A stretch of DNA of 44,574 nt. It comes from Nitrosomonas ureae (GTDB taxonomy: Bacteria; Pseudomonadota; Gammaproteobacteria; Burkholderiales; Nitrosomonadaceae). Each line of letters begins with the position of its first letter. Position 1 is the first letter of the stretch. Below, in pieces: positions 8,994 through 17,525 of the stretch. Below the pieces are notes generated by a model. That model did not search any database. It had not been told where the DNA came from and was given only the letters and a program-made list of their open reading frames with translations. Made by a program: the position numbers and the translations under genes. The stretch covers positions 1-44,574 of the forward strand of contig CAMCBD010000013.1 of the NCBI GenBank assembly GCA_945872825.1. Direction: 5' to 3'.

Positions 8994-9203
8994 CTAACTA
9001 ACAACCAATTGGACTAATAACATTACACCAATTACAAATACCAGACCTCCAATAATCCCACCCACGACAACATGAACTGGTTTCAATGTTGCAGCATCAT
9101 TCTCTAGATCGCTCTTTTTACGAATCCCCATGAAAGCGGCCATAACTGCTTTAGCAATTTGCCAATAACTTACACTGGTCTTTGTTCCAGTAATTTTATC
9201 CAT
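8994..9203 (-). CDS. DUF2970 family small membrane protein
   Basis: A 69-residue protein with a soluble N-terminal half (YWQIAKAVMAAFMGIRKKSD) and a C-terminal membrane helix (about 46-68). This is the DUF2970 pattern, a small protein regularly encoded between ctaG and coxC in betaproteobacterial oxidase operons. Its role is unknown; the context suggests oxidase assembly or stability. The start at 9203 is preferred because an AAGGA site lies 7-8 bases upstream; the longer frame to 9230 would overlap ctaG. Confidence 0.8.
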   Translation of the reverse strand: MDKITGTKTSVSYWQIAKAVMAAFMGIRKKSDLENDAATLKPVHVVVGGIIGGLVFVIGVMLLVQLVVS

Positions 9204-9213
9204 TCTCATTTCC

Positions 9214-9762
9214 TTATTTTGCAACCACACCTACAGAACTACCAGGTAATTCAAAGAAAGTATATGAAATAGTCACAGTGTTTATCTCTTCTGGCAATCC
9301 TGGTTCAATTACGAACTGAACTGGCATCTGCCTGGTTTCATATGGCTTAAGCACTTGCTTCGTAAAACAAAAACATTCAAATTTCTTCAAATGTTTATCC
9401 AGAAAACGTGGGCTGTAACTGGGTATTGCCTGCCCATTTATTTCACGGTCTGAGTTATTAGTAATTTCGTACATCACACTGATTGCCTCACCTGGATGAA
9501 TACGAGCGCTAGATTGCAGTGGTTTAAATTGCCAAGGTAATCCTCGTGTGTTGGCATCAAATTCAACTGTAATCCAACGCCCTTCATCCACCCAGTTTTC
9601 TTTAATCAGAACATTCGGTTTTAGCAAATTATTAATTCCAGTTACTTCGCAAAACTTCTCATAAAATGGTACAAGCGCATAGCCAAAAGCAAACATAATT
9701 AATGTGAAAACCAACAACTTTCTCAACATTGCTACATTGGCTTTTAGTGGGCTAGTTACCAT
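9214..9762 (-). CDS. ctaG: Cytochrome c oxidase assembly protein CtaG (Cox11)
   Basis: The 182-residue protein is the copper chaperone that builds CuB in subunit I. It has an N-terminal membrane helix (about 13-31, MLRKLLVFTLIMFAFGYALV), then the Cox11 marker VPFYEKFCEVTG, and in the periplasmic domain the conserved copper-binding segment KFECFCFTKQVLKPYETRQM (C-F-C-F). The last part, TVTISYTFFEL, is also typical. Its ATG overlaps the stop of the upstream 34-residue ORF by 7 bases, so translation is probably coupled. Confidence 0.95.
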   Translation of the reverse strand: MVTSPLKANVAMLRKLLVFTLIMFAFGYALVPFYEKFCEVTGINNLLKPNVLIKENWVDEGRWITVEFDANTRGLPWQFKPLQSSARIHPGEAISVMYEITNNSDREINGQAIPSYSPRFLDKHLKKFECFCFTKQVLKPYETRQMPVQFVIEPGLPEEINTVTISYTFFELPGSSVGVVAK

Positions 9763-9860
9763 TGTTTATAAATAACCGTTAAATAAATTGCTATCACCAT
9801 AATCAACAGAAAAATAGCTGTTTTAGCCTTTTTGCGCTTAACTTCTGTTTCTTGTGACAT
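9756..9860 (-). CDS. Cytochrome oxidase small assembly protein (34 aa)
   Basis: A 35-codon frame from ATG 9860 to TAA 9756 encodes MSQETEVKRKKAKTAIFLLI followed by MVIAIYLTVIYKQW: a charged, lysine-rich N-terminus and one membrane helix ending in a tryptophan. Tiny single-helix proteins of this shape lie between coxA and ctaG in many betaproteobacteria and are annotated as cytochrome oxidase small assembly proteins. The ORF fills almost exactly the gap between the two genes and overlaps ctaG by 7 bases. Position, length and topology all fit; function is by family analogy. Confidence 0.75.
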   Translation of the reverse strand: MSQETEVKRKKAKTAIFLLIMVIAIYLTVIYKQW

Positions 9861-9877
9861 ACATTTCTCGCCTGCCT

Positions 9878-11464
9878 TTATTTGATAACTGGTGGTGTTT
9901 CAAAGGTATGGTATGGCGCTGGTGATGGTAAATGCGTCCATTCCAATGTTGTTGCACCATCCCATGGCATCTGCGGGGCTTTTTCACCCTTACGTATACA
10001 ATCAATCACGAGGTAGAGGAAAAGAAGCTGCGTTAGTCCAAATCCAAAGGCGCCGAGACTAGAAATCATATTAAAATCTGCAAATTGTAGATTGTAATCC
10101 GGGATTCTACGCGGCATACCAGCTAATCCCAAGAAATGCTGAACGAAGAATGTCATGTTAAAGAAAAACATCGATAGCCAGAAATGCCATTTGCCAAGTG
10201 TTTCACTATACATATGACCGGTCCATTTCGGAATCCAGTAATATACCCCAGCAAATAAGGCAAATAAGGCGCCTGAAACGAGAACATAGTGGAAATGAGC
10301 AATTACATAGTATGTATCCTGTACTTGAATATCAATAGGAACAATTGCACAAATCACACCGCTAAAACCGCCGATTACAAACAAGAAAATAAATCCGATT
10401 GAAAATAACATCGGTGTCTCAAATGTCATTGAACCGCGCCACATCGTGGCTGTCCAGTTAAACACTTTAACCGCAGTTGGCACAGCAATCAACATTGTCG
10501 CATACATAAAGAATAGCTGACCAACTGCTGGCATCCCTGCCGTAAACATATGATGTGCCCATACGACACAAGATAAAATCGCGATTGACGCCGTAGCATA
10601 AACCATTGATGAATATCCAAATAATGGCTTTCTTGAAAAAGTTGGAATTATTTCAGAAACAATACCAAAAGCTGGCAAAATCATGATATAAACCTCTGGG
10701 TGCCCAAAAAACCAGAAAATATGCTGAAACAGTACTGGGTCTCCCCCACCAGCTGCATTGAAGAAACTTGTACCAAAATGACGATCTGTCAACAGCATCG
10801 TTACGACACCAGCCAAAACCGGCATCACCAGAACCAGCAAATAGGCAGTGATCAACCATGTCCATACAAACATTGGCATCTTCATCAATGTCATCCCTGG
10901 TGCACGCATATTTAAAATGGTCGTGATGATATTAATCGAACCCATAATTGATGAGGCACCTAAAATATGAACCGAAAATATCATCAGATCAACTCCTATG
11001 CCCCCTTGTGCCGACAGTGGCGGGTAAAATGTCCAACCGCCTGCTGCTGCACCACCTGGTACAAAAAATGAACCAACCAACATCGTAGCTGCCACCGGTA
11101 GCAACCAGAAACTCCAGTTATTCATTCGTGCAAAAGCCATATCCGGCGCGCCAATCATCATTGGCACTTGCCAGTTAGCAAATCCCACAAAAGCCGGCAT
11201 AATGGCACCAAACACCATTATCAACCCATGCAATGTAGTAAATTGATTGAATAATTCAGGCTCTAAAATTTGTATGCCGGGCTGATATAGCTCTGCGCGA
11301 ATCCCCATGGCCAAAAAGCCACCCACCATAAACATAGTAAAACTAAACCAAAGATACATCGTACCAATGTCTTTATGATTAGTCGTTTTAACCCAGCGCA
11401 TAATTCCGCTGGGATGATGATCATCATGTTCGTGACCATGCGCGTCACCGTGTACTGCTGCCAT
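9878..11464 (-). CDS. ctaD: Cytochrome c oxidase subunit I (aa3-type, A-family)
   Basis: The 528-residue catalytic subunit holds heme a, heme a3 and CuB and reduces oxygen while pumping protons. About twelve membrane helices are visible. Key signatures: [20 protein letters not shown] (low-spin heme His), the D-channel entry segment [20 protein letters not shown], the active-site [20 protein letters not shown] (CuB His cross-linked to Tyr, and the proton-relay Glu), [12 protein letters not shown] (two further CuB His) and [17 protein letters not shown] (a3 and a His). The HPEVY glutamate places it in the A1-type group. The N-terminal His-rich [14 protein letters not shown] stretch is a common variable extension. 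A GGAG site precedes the start. Confidence 0.97.
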   Translation of the reverse strand: MAAVHGDAHGHEHDDHHPSGIMRWVKTTNHKDIGTMYLWFSFTMFMVGGFLAMGIRAELYQPGIQILEPELFNQFTTLHGLIMVFGAIMPAFVGFANWQVPMMIGAPDMAFARMNNWSFWLLPVAATMLVGSFFVPGGAAAGGWTFYPPLSAQGGIGVDLMIFSVHILGASSIMGSINIITTILNMRAPGMTLMKMPMFVWTWLITAYLLVLVMPVLAGVVTMLLTDRHFGTSFFNAAGGGDPVLFQHIFWFFGHPEVYIMILPAFGIVSEIIPTFSRKPLFGYSSMVYATASIAILSCVVWAHHMFTAGMPAVGQLFFMYATMLIAVPTAVKVFNWTATMWRGSMTFETPMLFSIGFIFLFVIGGFSGVICAIVPIDIQVQDTYYVIAHFHYVLVSGALFALFAGVYYWIPKWTGHMYSETLGKWHFWLSMFFFNMTFFVQHFLGLAGMPRRIPDYNLQFADFNMISSLGAFGFGLTQLLFLYLVIDCIRKGEKAPQMPWDGATTLEWTHLPSPAPYHTFETPPVIK

Positions 11465-11476
11465 AGTTATCTCCTT

Positions 11477-12298
11477 TTACTTATTTTCGATATGCATTGA
11501 TGTCTTGATTGTAGCTGATTTTGTTTGCGCAGCTACCCATTGAGCATAATCATTTGCCGCCATCACTTCGACCACAATCGGCATATATCCATGATCTTTG
11601 CCACATAATTCAGAACACTGTCCACGATAAATTCCTGGATTATCTGCTGTAAACCATGTATCACGAATAAAGCCTGGAATAGCGTCCTGCTTAACACCTA
11701 ACGCCGGTACAGACCAAGCATGAAGCACATCATTTGCCGTAATAATAACGCGCACCTTTTTACCTACCGGCACAACGACACGATTATCTACTTCTAATAA
11801 ATAATTCTCACCTTTTGGTTCTTTATTCTCAATCTGAGCTCGTGGTGTAGATAATTTACTATAAAAACTAATTCCTTCACCTTCGCCCTGCAAATAATCA
11901 TACCCCCACATCCACTGATAGCCCGTTGCCTTGATGGTTATATCAGGACCTGATGTATCCTTCATTGCAATAACCGTTTTAGTTGCAGGCAATGCCATCA
12001 CCACAAGAATAATACAAGGTATTATTGTCCAGACTACTTCTGCTGTTGTGCTGTGATGAAAATTTGCCGCTTTGTGTCCCACAGACTTGCGATGCTTCAG
12101 TATGGAATAAAACATGACACCAAACACTGCAATAAAAATAGCCAAACATATCCATAAAAGCGCTATATGTTGGTCATAAGTTTCTCTTGCAATTATGCTC
12201 TGCGGTTCTGGAAAATTATATTTAGATCCAACCGCCAAGCTAGAATACAAAGCGAGAGTGGATACCCCCGCTAGGGTTGCTACTAATTTACTTCTCAT
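11477..12298 (-). CDS. ctaC: Cytochrome c oxidase subunit II
   Basis: The 273-residue subunit carries the binuclear CuA centre that accepts electrons from cytochrome c. An N-terminal signal/leader is followed by two membrane helices (about 45-67 and 86-106) and a periplasmic cupredoxin domain. CuA ligands are visible in HAWSVPALGVKQDAIPG (first His) and RGQCSELCGKDHGYMPIVVE (two Cys, Glu, His, Met). The aromatic electron-entry stretch GYQWMWGYDY is present. No cytochrome c domain is fused at the C-terminus. I start at 12298 (MRSKLV): a run of eight G residues lies 3 bases upstream and must act as the ribosome site. A frame to 12313 adds five residues. Confidence 0.95.
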   Translation of the reverse strand: MRSKLVATLAGVSTLALYSSLAVGSKYNFPEPQSIIARETYDQHIALLWICLAIFIAVFGVMFYSILKHRKSVGHKAANFHHSTTAEVVWTIIPCIILVVMALPATKTVIAMKDTSGPDITIKATGYQWMWGYDYLQGEGEGISFYSKLSTPRAQIENKEPKGENYLLEVDNRVVVPVGKKVRVIITANDVLHAWSVPALGVKQDAIPGFIRDTWFTADNPGIYRGQCSELCGKDHGYMPIVVEVMAANDYAQWVAAQTKSATIKTSMHIENK

Positions 12299-12301
12299 AT
12301 T

Positions 12302-12309
12302 CCCCCCCC
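12302..12309 (-). promoter_or_regulatory. G8 homopolymer in the ctaC ribosome-binding position
   Basis: On the coding strand the sequence reads GGGGGGGG AAT ATG, so the only purine-rich tract at Shine-Dalgarno distance is a homopolymer of eight G. Homopolymers of this length can slip during replication, which would change the spacing or strength of the site. Confidence 0.5.
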
Positions 12310-12536
12310 ACATGATTACTAATTACACAGATTTCAGGTACGACTACGACCGCTACAAACCTGAACGTCTTACCTTTGTTTAGCCAGCTTACGAAAGTCA
12401 TTCGCCAAAATCCTATTTTGTTAAAACCATACCATTATTGACGATAGTTACATTTCCATGGCCGAATTTCCATATTATCCGCAACTTAGATTTTCTTAGT
12501 TATAGAATCTTCTACATGCTAATTAATCGAATGGAA

Positions 12537-12565
12537 ATTCTAGCACGCCACAGCTGCCCTAACAA
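12537..12565 (-). promoter_or_regulatory. Predicted sigma70 promoter for the cytochrome oxidase operon
   Basis: On the minus strand TTGTTA (12565-12560) and TAGAAT (12542-12537) are separated by exactly 17 bases. Both hexamers are near consensus. The promoter points toward ctaC, about 235 bases away, and no gene lies between. Motif-based prediction. Confidence 0.5.
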
Positions 12566-12915
12566 GGAAAAATCATGATTTTTATAGCAATATTCCCCTG
12601 CTTATAAAATGGTATTCTTGTTTTAGCACACCTAAAGAGCATTGTTGGGATGCGCAATTCACTCCTTATTTTCTTCAATGGATTTCGATATTCTCAGCTG
12701 AGTATAACTTCCACGCTTCAGCGTCCAGTTTGACCTCTCGTTGAATGTTTACCGCTACAGTCATTTAATACGCGCTAATACTCTAAATTGCAATGCGACT
12801 TATTTGAAGTGCATGATATTCATTAAACATTAAACCTAATTGAGGATGTCCAATGTTGGACGAGCTTGCTACAAATCAATACTCTCTTGAAGCTTGCAAG
12901 TGCAGCATATCTGCA

Positions 12916-13095
12916 TCACACCAATTTAACCAAAAGCATAATAAATAAAAAAACAACAGCGGCGGGGATAACTAAACTCATCCAATCTGCCGATGTGCCC
13001 TTAGAGCTATTCCTCATCATATCTCGGGTAGCTGGTAACAGGACAATAATGAACATTACTAGTGCCAAAGCAGAAACAATTTCCATCCAATCCAT
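12916..13095 (-). CDS. Small hypothetical membrane protein, two helices (59 aa)
   Basis: An ATG at 13095 with a GAGG ribosome site 7 bases upstream opens a 59-codon frame starting MDWMEIVSALALVMFIIVLL. A first membrane helix (about 6-21) is followed by a polar loop with a twin-Met/Arg motif and GTSADW, and a second helix (about 41-58) ending in KLV. Both termini may lie on the same side of the membrane. The clean hydrophobic-loop-hydrophobic pattern and good ribosome site support a real gene over the overlapping plus-strand frame. I do not recognise a family. It lies between the yccA terminator and the oxidase promoter region. Confidence 0.6.
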   Translation of the reverse strand: MDWMEIVSALALVMFIIVLLPATRDMMRNSSKGTSADWMSLVIPAAVVFLFIMLLVKLV

Positions 13096-13144
13096 ATTGC
13101 CCTCTTCCTGAACGCGTTTTTCTACAAAACTCTTTTATCAAAAA

Positions 13145-13172
13145 CAAAACCCCGGTTTAACCCGGGGTTTTG
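13145..13172. terminator. Strong hairpin terminator downstream of the YccA/BI-1 gene
   Basis: CAAAACCCCGG and CCGGGGTTTTG form an 11-bp perfect stem around a 6-base loop. On the minus strand the stem is followed by a T-rich stretch. It begins 25 bases after the stop of the gene at 13197-13868. The symmetric A and T arms could also serve the other direction. Confidence 0.85.
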
Positions 13173-13196
13173 AATATTCATCCCTATCGTCGGAAA

Positions 13197-13868
13197 TTAA
13201 TCGTCATTTCCCATAATACCTAATATTTGCAGTAAACTAATGAAAATATTGAATATTGTCATGTACAAGCCAATGGTTGCCAACACATAGTTAGTTTCAC
13301 CACCATGAATAATGCGACTGGTGTCATACAAGATAAAACCGCTCATAATCATGATGACCACAGCTGATATCATCAATGACATGGCTGGTATCTGCAAGAA
13401 TATATTTGCTAGTGCTGCCAATAGCACCAAAAGAAACCCCACCATTAAGAAGCCACCCAGAAAACTGAAGTCTTTTCGTGTAGCCAGTGCATATGCTGAC
13501 AATCCCATAAATATGACTCCTGTGCCCCCTAACGACAACGTAATGATATTTCCACCATTAGGCAATGAAGCATACATACTTAGTATTGGCCCTAACCCAA
13601 ATCCCAGCATACCTGTAATAAGAAAAACAATTCCTATACCGGCTGATGAGTTAGCAAAACGAGGCAGAACAAACATGGCGATCACCATACCGCCAATAAC
13701 AGAGATCATATAAGTCATCGGTGGCATATTCATGAACATTGAAAGTGCAGCAGTAAGACCGCTGAACAATAATGTCAGGGATAAGAGCATATATGTACTG
13801 CGTAACACTTTGTTTGTCGCAATAGCTGACGATGATCTTTGAGCAACTGTTGAGTAATTTTGATTCAT
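13197..13868 (-). CDS. YccA / Bax inhibitor-1 (TMBIM) family membrane protein
   Basis: A 223-residue inner-membrane protein with seven hydrophobic segments and a short polar N-terminus, the BI-1/TMBIM layout. Family wording includes VLRSTYMLLSLTLLFSGLTA at the first helix, MLGFGLGPILSMY in the middle, and the C-terminal signature GFILYDTSRIIHGGETNYVL (acidic and His residues of the proposed pH-sensing site) followed by IGLYMTIFNIFISLLQILG. In E. coli, YccA interacts with and can inhibit the FtsH membrane protease; other BI-1 proteins act as pH-gated calcium leaks. It has its own terminator. Confidence 0.9.
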   Translation of the reverse strand: MNQNYSTVAQRSSSAIATNKVLRSTYMLLSLTLLFSGLTAALSMFMNMPPMTYMISVIGGMVIAMFVLPRFANSSAGIGIVFLITGMLGFGLGPILSMYASLPNGGNIITLSLGGTGVIFMGLSAYALATRKDFSFLGGFLMVGFLLVLLAALANIFLQIPAMSLMISAVVIMIMSGFILYDTSRIIHGGETNYVLATIGLYMTIFNIFISLLQILGIMGNDD

Positions 13869-13986
13869 AATAAAATGCCTCCACTATAAAATTAATACAA
13901 GACTATTCTAACGACAAATAAGACTATAATAACGCAGATATAGTTCAAGGCATAATACCATGAATTATACTGATCCATTAATTACC

Positions 13987-14427
13987 CTATTCTTGTGTAG
14001 TTTTTGCTAATGTAAAGTTATAAACAAGAAAGAATCCGCCTCGTTCTAACAAAGTGATATTCATATTTACAGGGCCCACATCAAAGTTTGCAATGCCTGA
14101 GTAATTGATGCGCTTCTCACCCACAAGTGAAAATGCACTGACTGTGCGCGAAAAATTAAGCTCTTCAATAGACTGAAATCGACCAAAACCACGATACAGA
14201 TTCATCAGTTTATCCAGCTGTTCGTCACTCACTGTTTGCTTAGCTTCTGGTGCCAAATGAGTCAGAAGCACTTGCTTTTCCCAGCCAGATATTTCAGTCA
14301 GTATCCTGGCAACAGCAGGTTCTGCGCTTTTACTGTAATAATCTTTTTCTCGATTAGTATAGAAATACAACATAACAGCCAATGTAAGTAATAAAGCTAC
14401 GATGATGCGTAATGTTTGAATTTGCAT
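13987..14427 (-). CDS. Hypothetical protein with N-terminal membrane anchor
   Basis: A 146-residue product starting MQIQTLRIIVALLLTLAVML: one membrane helix (about 6-23), then a short basic stretch and a predicted extracytoplasmic domain ending FFLVYNFTLAKTTQE. The domain contains a helical part (LTEISGWEKQVLLTHLAPEA...LDKLMNLYRGFGRF) and then beta-rich sequence (NITLLERGGFFLVYNFTL), recalling small periplasmic DUF4019/NTF2-like proteins, but I cannot name the family. A longer frame to 14484 would overlap ruvB by 32 bases; the start at 14427 puts the helix at the N-terminus. It follows ruvB on the same strand. Confidence 0.65.
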   Translation of the reverse strand: MQIQTLRIIVALLLTLAVMLYFYTNREKDYYSKSAEPAVARILTEISGWEKQVLLTHLAPEAKQTVSDEQLDKLMNLYRGFGRFQSIEELNFSRTVSAFSLVGEKRINYSGIANFDVGPVNMNITLLERGGFFLVYNFTLAKTTQE

Positions 14428-14452
14428 AAGTCGTGAACGACAAAATGATTGA

Positions 14453-15499
14453 TTATAAGTTATTCTCTTCCCAGAAAGCGCCATTTAACCCATTTCTCGG
14501 CAAAGCGATGCCAAAATGCTGATAGGTCGCTGTTGTTGCCATACGCCCCCTTGGCGTACGCTTCAAGAATCCTTGCTGAATCAAATAAGGTTCTAGCACA
14601 TCTTCAATTGTGTCACGTTCTTCACTAATTGCCGCTGCGAGATTATCCACACCAACTGGCCCCCCACTAAATTTTTCTATTACAGCCAACAACAACTTTC
14701 GATCCATGATATCCAACCCGATTGCATCCACATCCAACATGCTTAAAGCTGCATCGGCTACTGCATGAGTCACATGCCCATCAGCTTTAACTTCAGCAAA
14801 ATCACGCACACGACGCAGTAATCGATTAACAATCCGTGGCGTACCGCGCGAGCGACGCGCAATTTCAAATGCACCGTCGGGTGATATTTCCACTTTCAAT
14901 AGCCCAGCAGATCGGATGACAATTTTGCAAAGCTCTTCCGGCGTATAAAATTCCAACCGCGAAACAATACCGAAACGATCGCGCAATGGGTTAGTAAGCA
15001 TACCTGCGCGTGTAGTAGCACCGACCAGAGTAAATGCGGGCAAATCCAATTTCACAGAACGTGCAGCCGGTCCCTCACCAATCATAATATCAAGTTGGTA
15101 ATCTTCCAGCGCCGGATAAAGTATCTCCTCGACCATCGGAGATAGGCGATGTATTTCATCAATAAATAAAACATCGTTAGGTTCCAGGTTTGTCAGCAAA
15201 GCTGCCAGGTCACCTGGGCGTTCTAAAACTGGACCAGATGTTTGGCGCAAATTAACACCCATTTCTCTGGCAATGATATGTGCAAGTGTAGTTTTACCTA
15301 AACCTGGCGGGCCGAATAACAAAACATGATCAAGCGCTTCATGGCGATTTCTGGCTGCTTCAATGAATATCTGCAATTGCCCACGAATCTTTTCCTGACC
15401 GACGTACTCTTCCAGTTGTTTTGGGCGTAACGCTCGTTCCAGAATTTCTTCCTGAGATGATGCAGGCGCTGCGGCAACAAGTCGATCTGTTTCAATCAT
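14453..15499 (-). CDS. ruvB: Holliday junction branch-migration ATPase RuvB
   Basis: The 348-residue hexameric motor drives branch migration with RuvA during recombinational repair. Visible motifs: Walker [16 protein letters not shown] (about 60-74), Walker [14 protein letters not shown] (about 109-121), sensor 1 [20 protein letters not shown] (about 157-176), arginine-finger segment [18 protein letters not shown], and the C-terminal winged-helix ending [14 protein letters not shown] that binds DNA. Length is typical. It lies 24 bases after ruvA in the ruvC-ruvA-ruvB order. Confidence 0.98.
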   Translation of the reverse strand: MIETDRLVAAAPASSQEEILERALRPKQLEEYVGQEKIRGQLQIFIEAARNRHEALDHVLLFGPPGLGKTTLAHIIAREMGVNLRQTSGPVLERPGDLAALLTNLEPNDVLFIDEIHRLSPMVEEILYPALEDYQLDIMIGEGPAARSVKLDLPAFTLVGATTRAGMLTNPLRDRFGIVSRLEFYTPEELCKIVIRSAGLLKVEISPDGAFEIARRSRGTPRIVNRLLRRVRDFAEVKADGHVTHAVADAALSMLDVDAIGLDIMDRKLLLAVIEKFSGGPVGVDNLAAAISEERDTIEDVLEPYLIQQGFLKRTPRGRMATTATYQHFGIALPRNGLNGAFWEENNL

Positions 15500-15523
15500 T
15501 CATTAGCCCAAGTTACGTTCTTA

Positions 15524-16108
15524 TTACTTTTCCTTAGATAATAGTTGCAATGCTTGCCGTATGCCATCTGACACGGTTGCATTAGACGCTATTTTTTTGA
15601 TGGCCCAATCAGCTTCTCGATCATTATAACCTAGTGATAACAATGCATTGAGTATGTCACTATCATTAGTTGGCTTCGATGAGCGCTGATCTAAATTGAT
15701 CCCTGTAGTGCTCAGTTTATCCCGCAACTCCAGCAATAAACGCTCAGCCGTTTTTTTCCCGATACCGGGCACTCGGATGAGTCGCGTACTATCCTGATCT
15801 TCCACAGCGCGATACAAATCAGGCACACTTAAACCCGACAAAAGTGCCAGTGCAGTTCTTGCGCCCACACCCGAAATTTTGATCAGTTGACGAAAAGTCT
15901 GACGCTCTGATTCTGTTGCGAAACCAAATAACAGATGCATATCTTCACGTATCACAAGATGCGTATACAACATTGCTTGCACACCGATCGCCGGAAGGTC
16001 ATAAAAAGTACTCATCGGCACATCTATTTCATAACCAATTCCCCGTACATCTAACAGAACCTGCAGAGGGTGCTTTTCCAGCAAAATTCCGGTTAATCGC
16101 CCTATCAT
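15524..16108 (-). CDS. ruvA: Holliday junction DNA helicase subunit RuvA
   Basis: A 194-residue DNA-binding subunit that holds the four-way junction for RuvB. It begins [20 protein letters not shown] (OB-fold domain), has the helix-hairpin-helix repeats [18 protein letters not shown] (about 72-89) and [20 protein letters not shown] (about 107-126), and a flexible linker leading to the C-terminal RuvB-interacting domain. I set the start at 16108 because MIGRLTG is the family N-terminus; the frame to 16192 adds 28 unrelated residues. The start overlaps the ruvC stop as ATGA. Confidence 0.97.
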   Translation of the reverse strand: MIGRLTGILLEKHPLQVLLDVRGIGYEIDVPMSTFYDLPAIGVQAMLYTHLVIREDMHLLFGFATESERQTFRQLIKISGVGARTALALLSGLSVPDLYRAVEDQDSTRLIRVPGIGKKTAERLLLELRDKLSTTGINLDQRSSKPTNDSDILNALLSLGYNDREADWAIKKIASNATVSDGIRQALQLLSKEK

Positions 16109-16638
16109 ACTAAACGCCCACGTTTCATGCGGTAGCCTGTTGTTGCAATTTTTCCCAGCCCCATTCCACCGTGGGCGTGACATATCGCACAAGCTAATGC
16201 ATCTGCCGCATCAGAACTTGGGCTGCCAGCCAGATTAAGTAACCGCATAACCATTTCCTGCACTTGATCTTTTTTGGCATGACCATTACCCACTACGGCT
16301 TGTTTTATTTGTAACGCGGTATATTCAGCCACGATCAGATCATTTAGCACTGCTGCGCAAATAGCCGCACCACGTGCCTGACCTAGTAATAATGTAGACT
16401 TGGGATTGATATTGACGAAAACTTGCTCTATGGCAACGTGTTCGGGCTGATAGTGCGTGATGACTTCACTTAAATTATTCAGAATTAATTTGAGACGAGA
16501 AGGCAATTCACCTTCCAAGGTTTTAACACTGCCGCTGCTGACATAGATTAAATTACTTCCAATTTTATCGATCACGCCAAAACCGGTAATACGTAAACCA
16601 GGATCTATGCCAAGAATACGGATTTTATCACCTAACAA
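16105..16638 (-). CDS. ruvC: Crossover junction endodeoxyribonuclease RuvC (TTG start)
   Basis: The 177-residue resolvase cuts Holliday junctions symmetrically. The acidic active-site residues of the RNase H-like fold can be assigned: Asp in [15 protein letters not shown] (about 8-22), Glu in [10 protein letters not shown] (about 70), and two Asp in [20 protein letters not shown] near the C-terminus. The frame has no ATG at the expected N-terminus: it opens with TTG at 16638, and an in-frame TGA lies 15 bases upstream, so a TTG start is the best reading. It follows yebC closely and overlaps ruvA by 4 bases. Confidence 0.95.
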   Translation of the reverse strand: MLGDKIRILGIDPGLRITGFGVIDKIGSNLIYVSSGSVKTLEGELPSRLKLILNNLSEVITHYQPEHVAIEQVFVNINPKSTLLLGQARGAAICAAVLNDLIVAEYTALQIKQAVVGNGHAKKDQVQEMVMRLLNLAGSPSSDAADALACAICHAHGGMGLGKIATTGYRMKRGRLV

Positions 16639-16646
16639 TATAGTTC

Positions 16647-17372
16647 TTATTCATCAAGAATTGCTGTGGTGTACACATTCTGCACGTCATCAAGATTTTC
16701 CAAAGCATCCAGTAATTTCTGCATTTTTACAGCGTCATCGCCAGATAATACAGCCTCATTACTTGGTTTCATGGTCACTTCCGCCAACTCAGCCTTAAAC
16801 CCCGCTTTCTCCAATGCTTCTTTAACGTTTATAAATTCATAGGGATCAGTAATTACTTCGATACTACCATCCTCATTGCTGATCACATCTTCGGCTCCAC
16901 CCTCCAATGCGACTTCTATGAGCTTATCCTCATTAGTTCCTGGTGCAAAAATTAATTGACCACAGTGTTTAAATAAGAAATTGACGGAACCGTCCGTACC
17001 CAGATTACCGCCATACTTCGTAAAAGCATGACGTACATCAGCCACAGTACGAACACGATTATCTGTCATGCAATCAACCATTACAGCAGCACCCGCTATG
17101 CCATAGCCTTCATAACGAATTTCTTCATAATCAGCTCCATCCAGAGTGCCGCTGCCGCGCTTAATCGCACGCTCCACATTGTCTTTCGGCATATTCTGAT
17201 CGTATGCCTTATCCACCGCCAAGCGTAAGCGCGGGTTACTATCCGAATCTCCGCCACCCATACGGGCAGCTACAGTTATTTCCTTGATGAGCCGTGTAAA
17301 TACCTTACCTCGTTTAGCGTCTTGTGCGGCTTTTTTGTGTTTGATATTAGCCCATTTGCTATGACCTGCCAT
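16647..17372 (-). CDS. yebC: YebC/PmpR/TACO1 family regulator
   Basis: A 241-residue protein that opens with the family hallmark [20 protein letters not shown] and continues with [24 protein letters not shown] sequence, then [16 protein letters not shown] and [20 protein letters not shown]. Family members act as DNA-binding regulators or help ribosomes through difficult proline-rich stretches; which role applies here cannot be told from sequence. It lies immediately upstream of ruvCAB, a conserved arrangement, and probably begins that transcript. Confidence 0.95.
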   Translation of the reverse strand: MAGHSKWANIKHKKAAQDAKRGKVFTRLIKEITVAARMGGGDSDSNPRLRLAVDKAYDQNMPKDNVERAIKRGSGTLDGADYEEIRYEGYGIAGAAVMVDCMTDNRVRTVADVRHAFTKYGGNLGTDGSVNFLFKHCGQLIFAPGTNEDKLIEVALEGGAEDVISNEDGSIEVITDPYEFINVKEALEKAGFKAELAEVTMKPSNEAVLSGDDAVKMQKLLDALENLDDVQNVYTTAILDE

Positions 17373-17525
17373 TTATCTGCGCCCTCTACGAAAGTAAATT
17401 TATATTACCACTCCATAGCTTATGGATAAAGTACCAAACTCTAGCCGCGTATAATACAACCATCTGTTTTGTACAGCATGTTACCAATTTTAAATACATT
17501 TAACCCACTTTTTATCAAGATCGCA

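Larger units (their letters stand above)
12299..12915. other. Long leader/intergenic region upstream of the oxidase operon
   Basis: About 600 bases between the start of ctaC and the stop of the small membrane protein. No open frame on either strand gives a credible product. The region contains a well-spaced sigma70-type promoter for the minus strand (12537-12565), which would leave a leader of more than 200 bases before ctaC. A short palindrome, ACGCTTCAGCGT, lies near 12713. No known riboswitch was recognised. Confidence 0.45.

Noticed and set aside
12866..13111. An 81-codon plus-strand open frame
   Set aside because: It is antisense to the better-supported 59-residue membrane protein, which has a ribosome site and clear helices.
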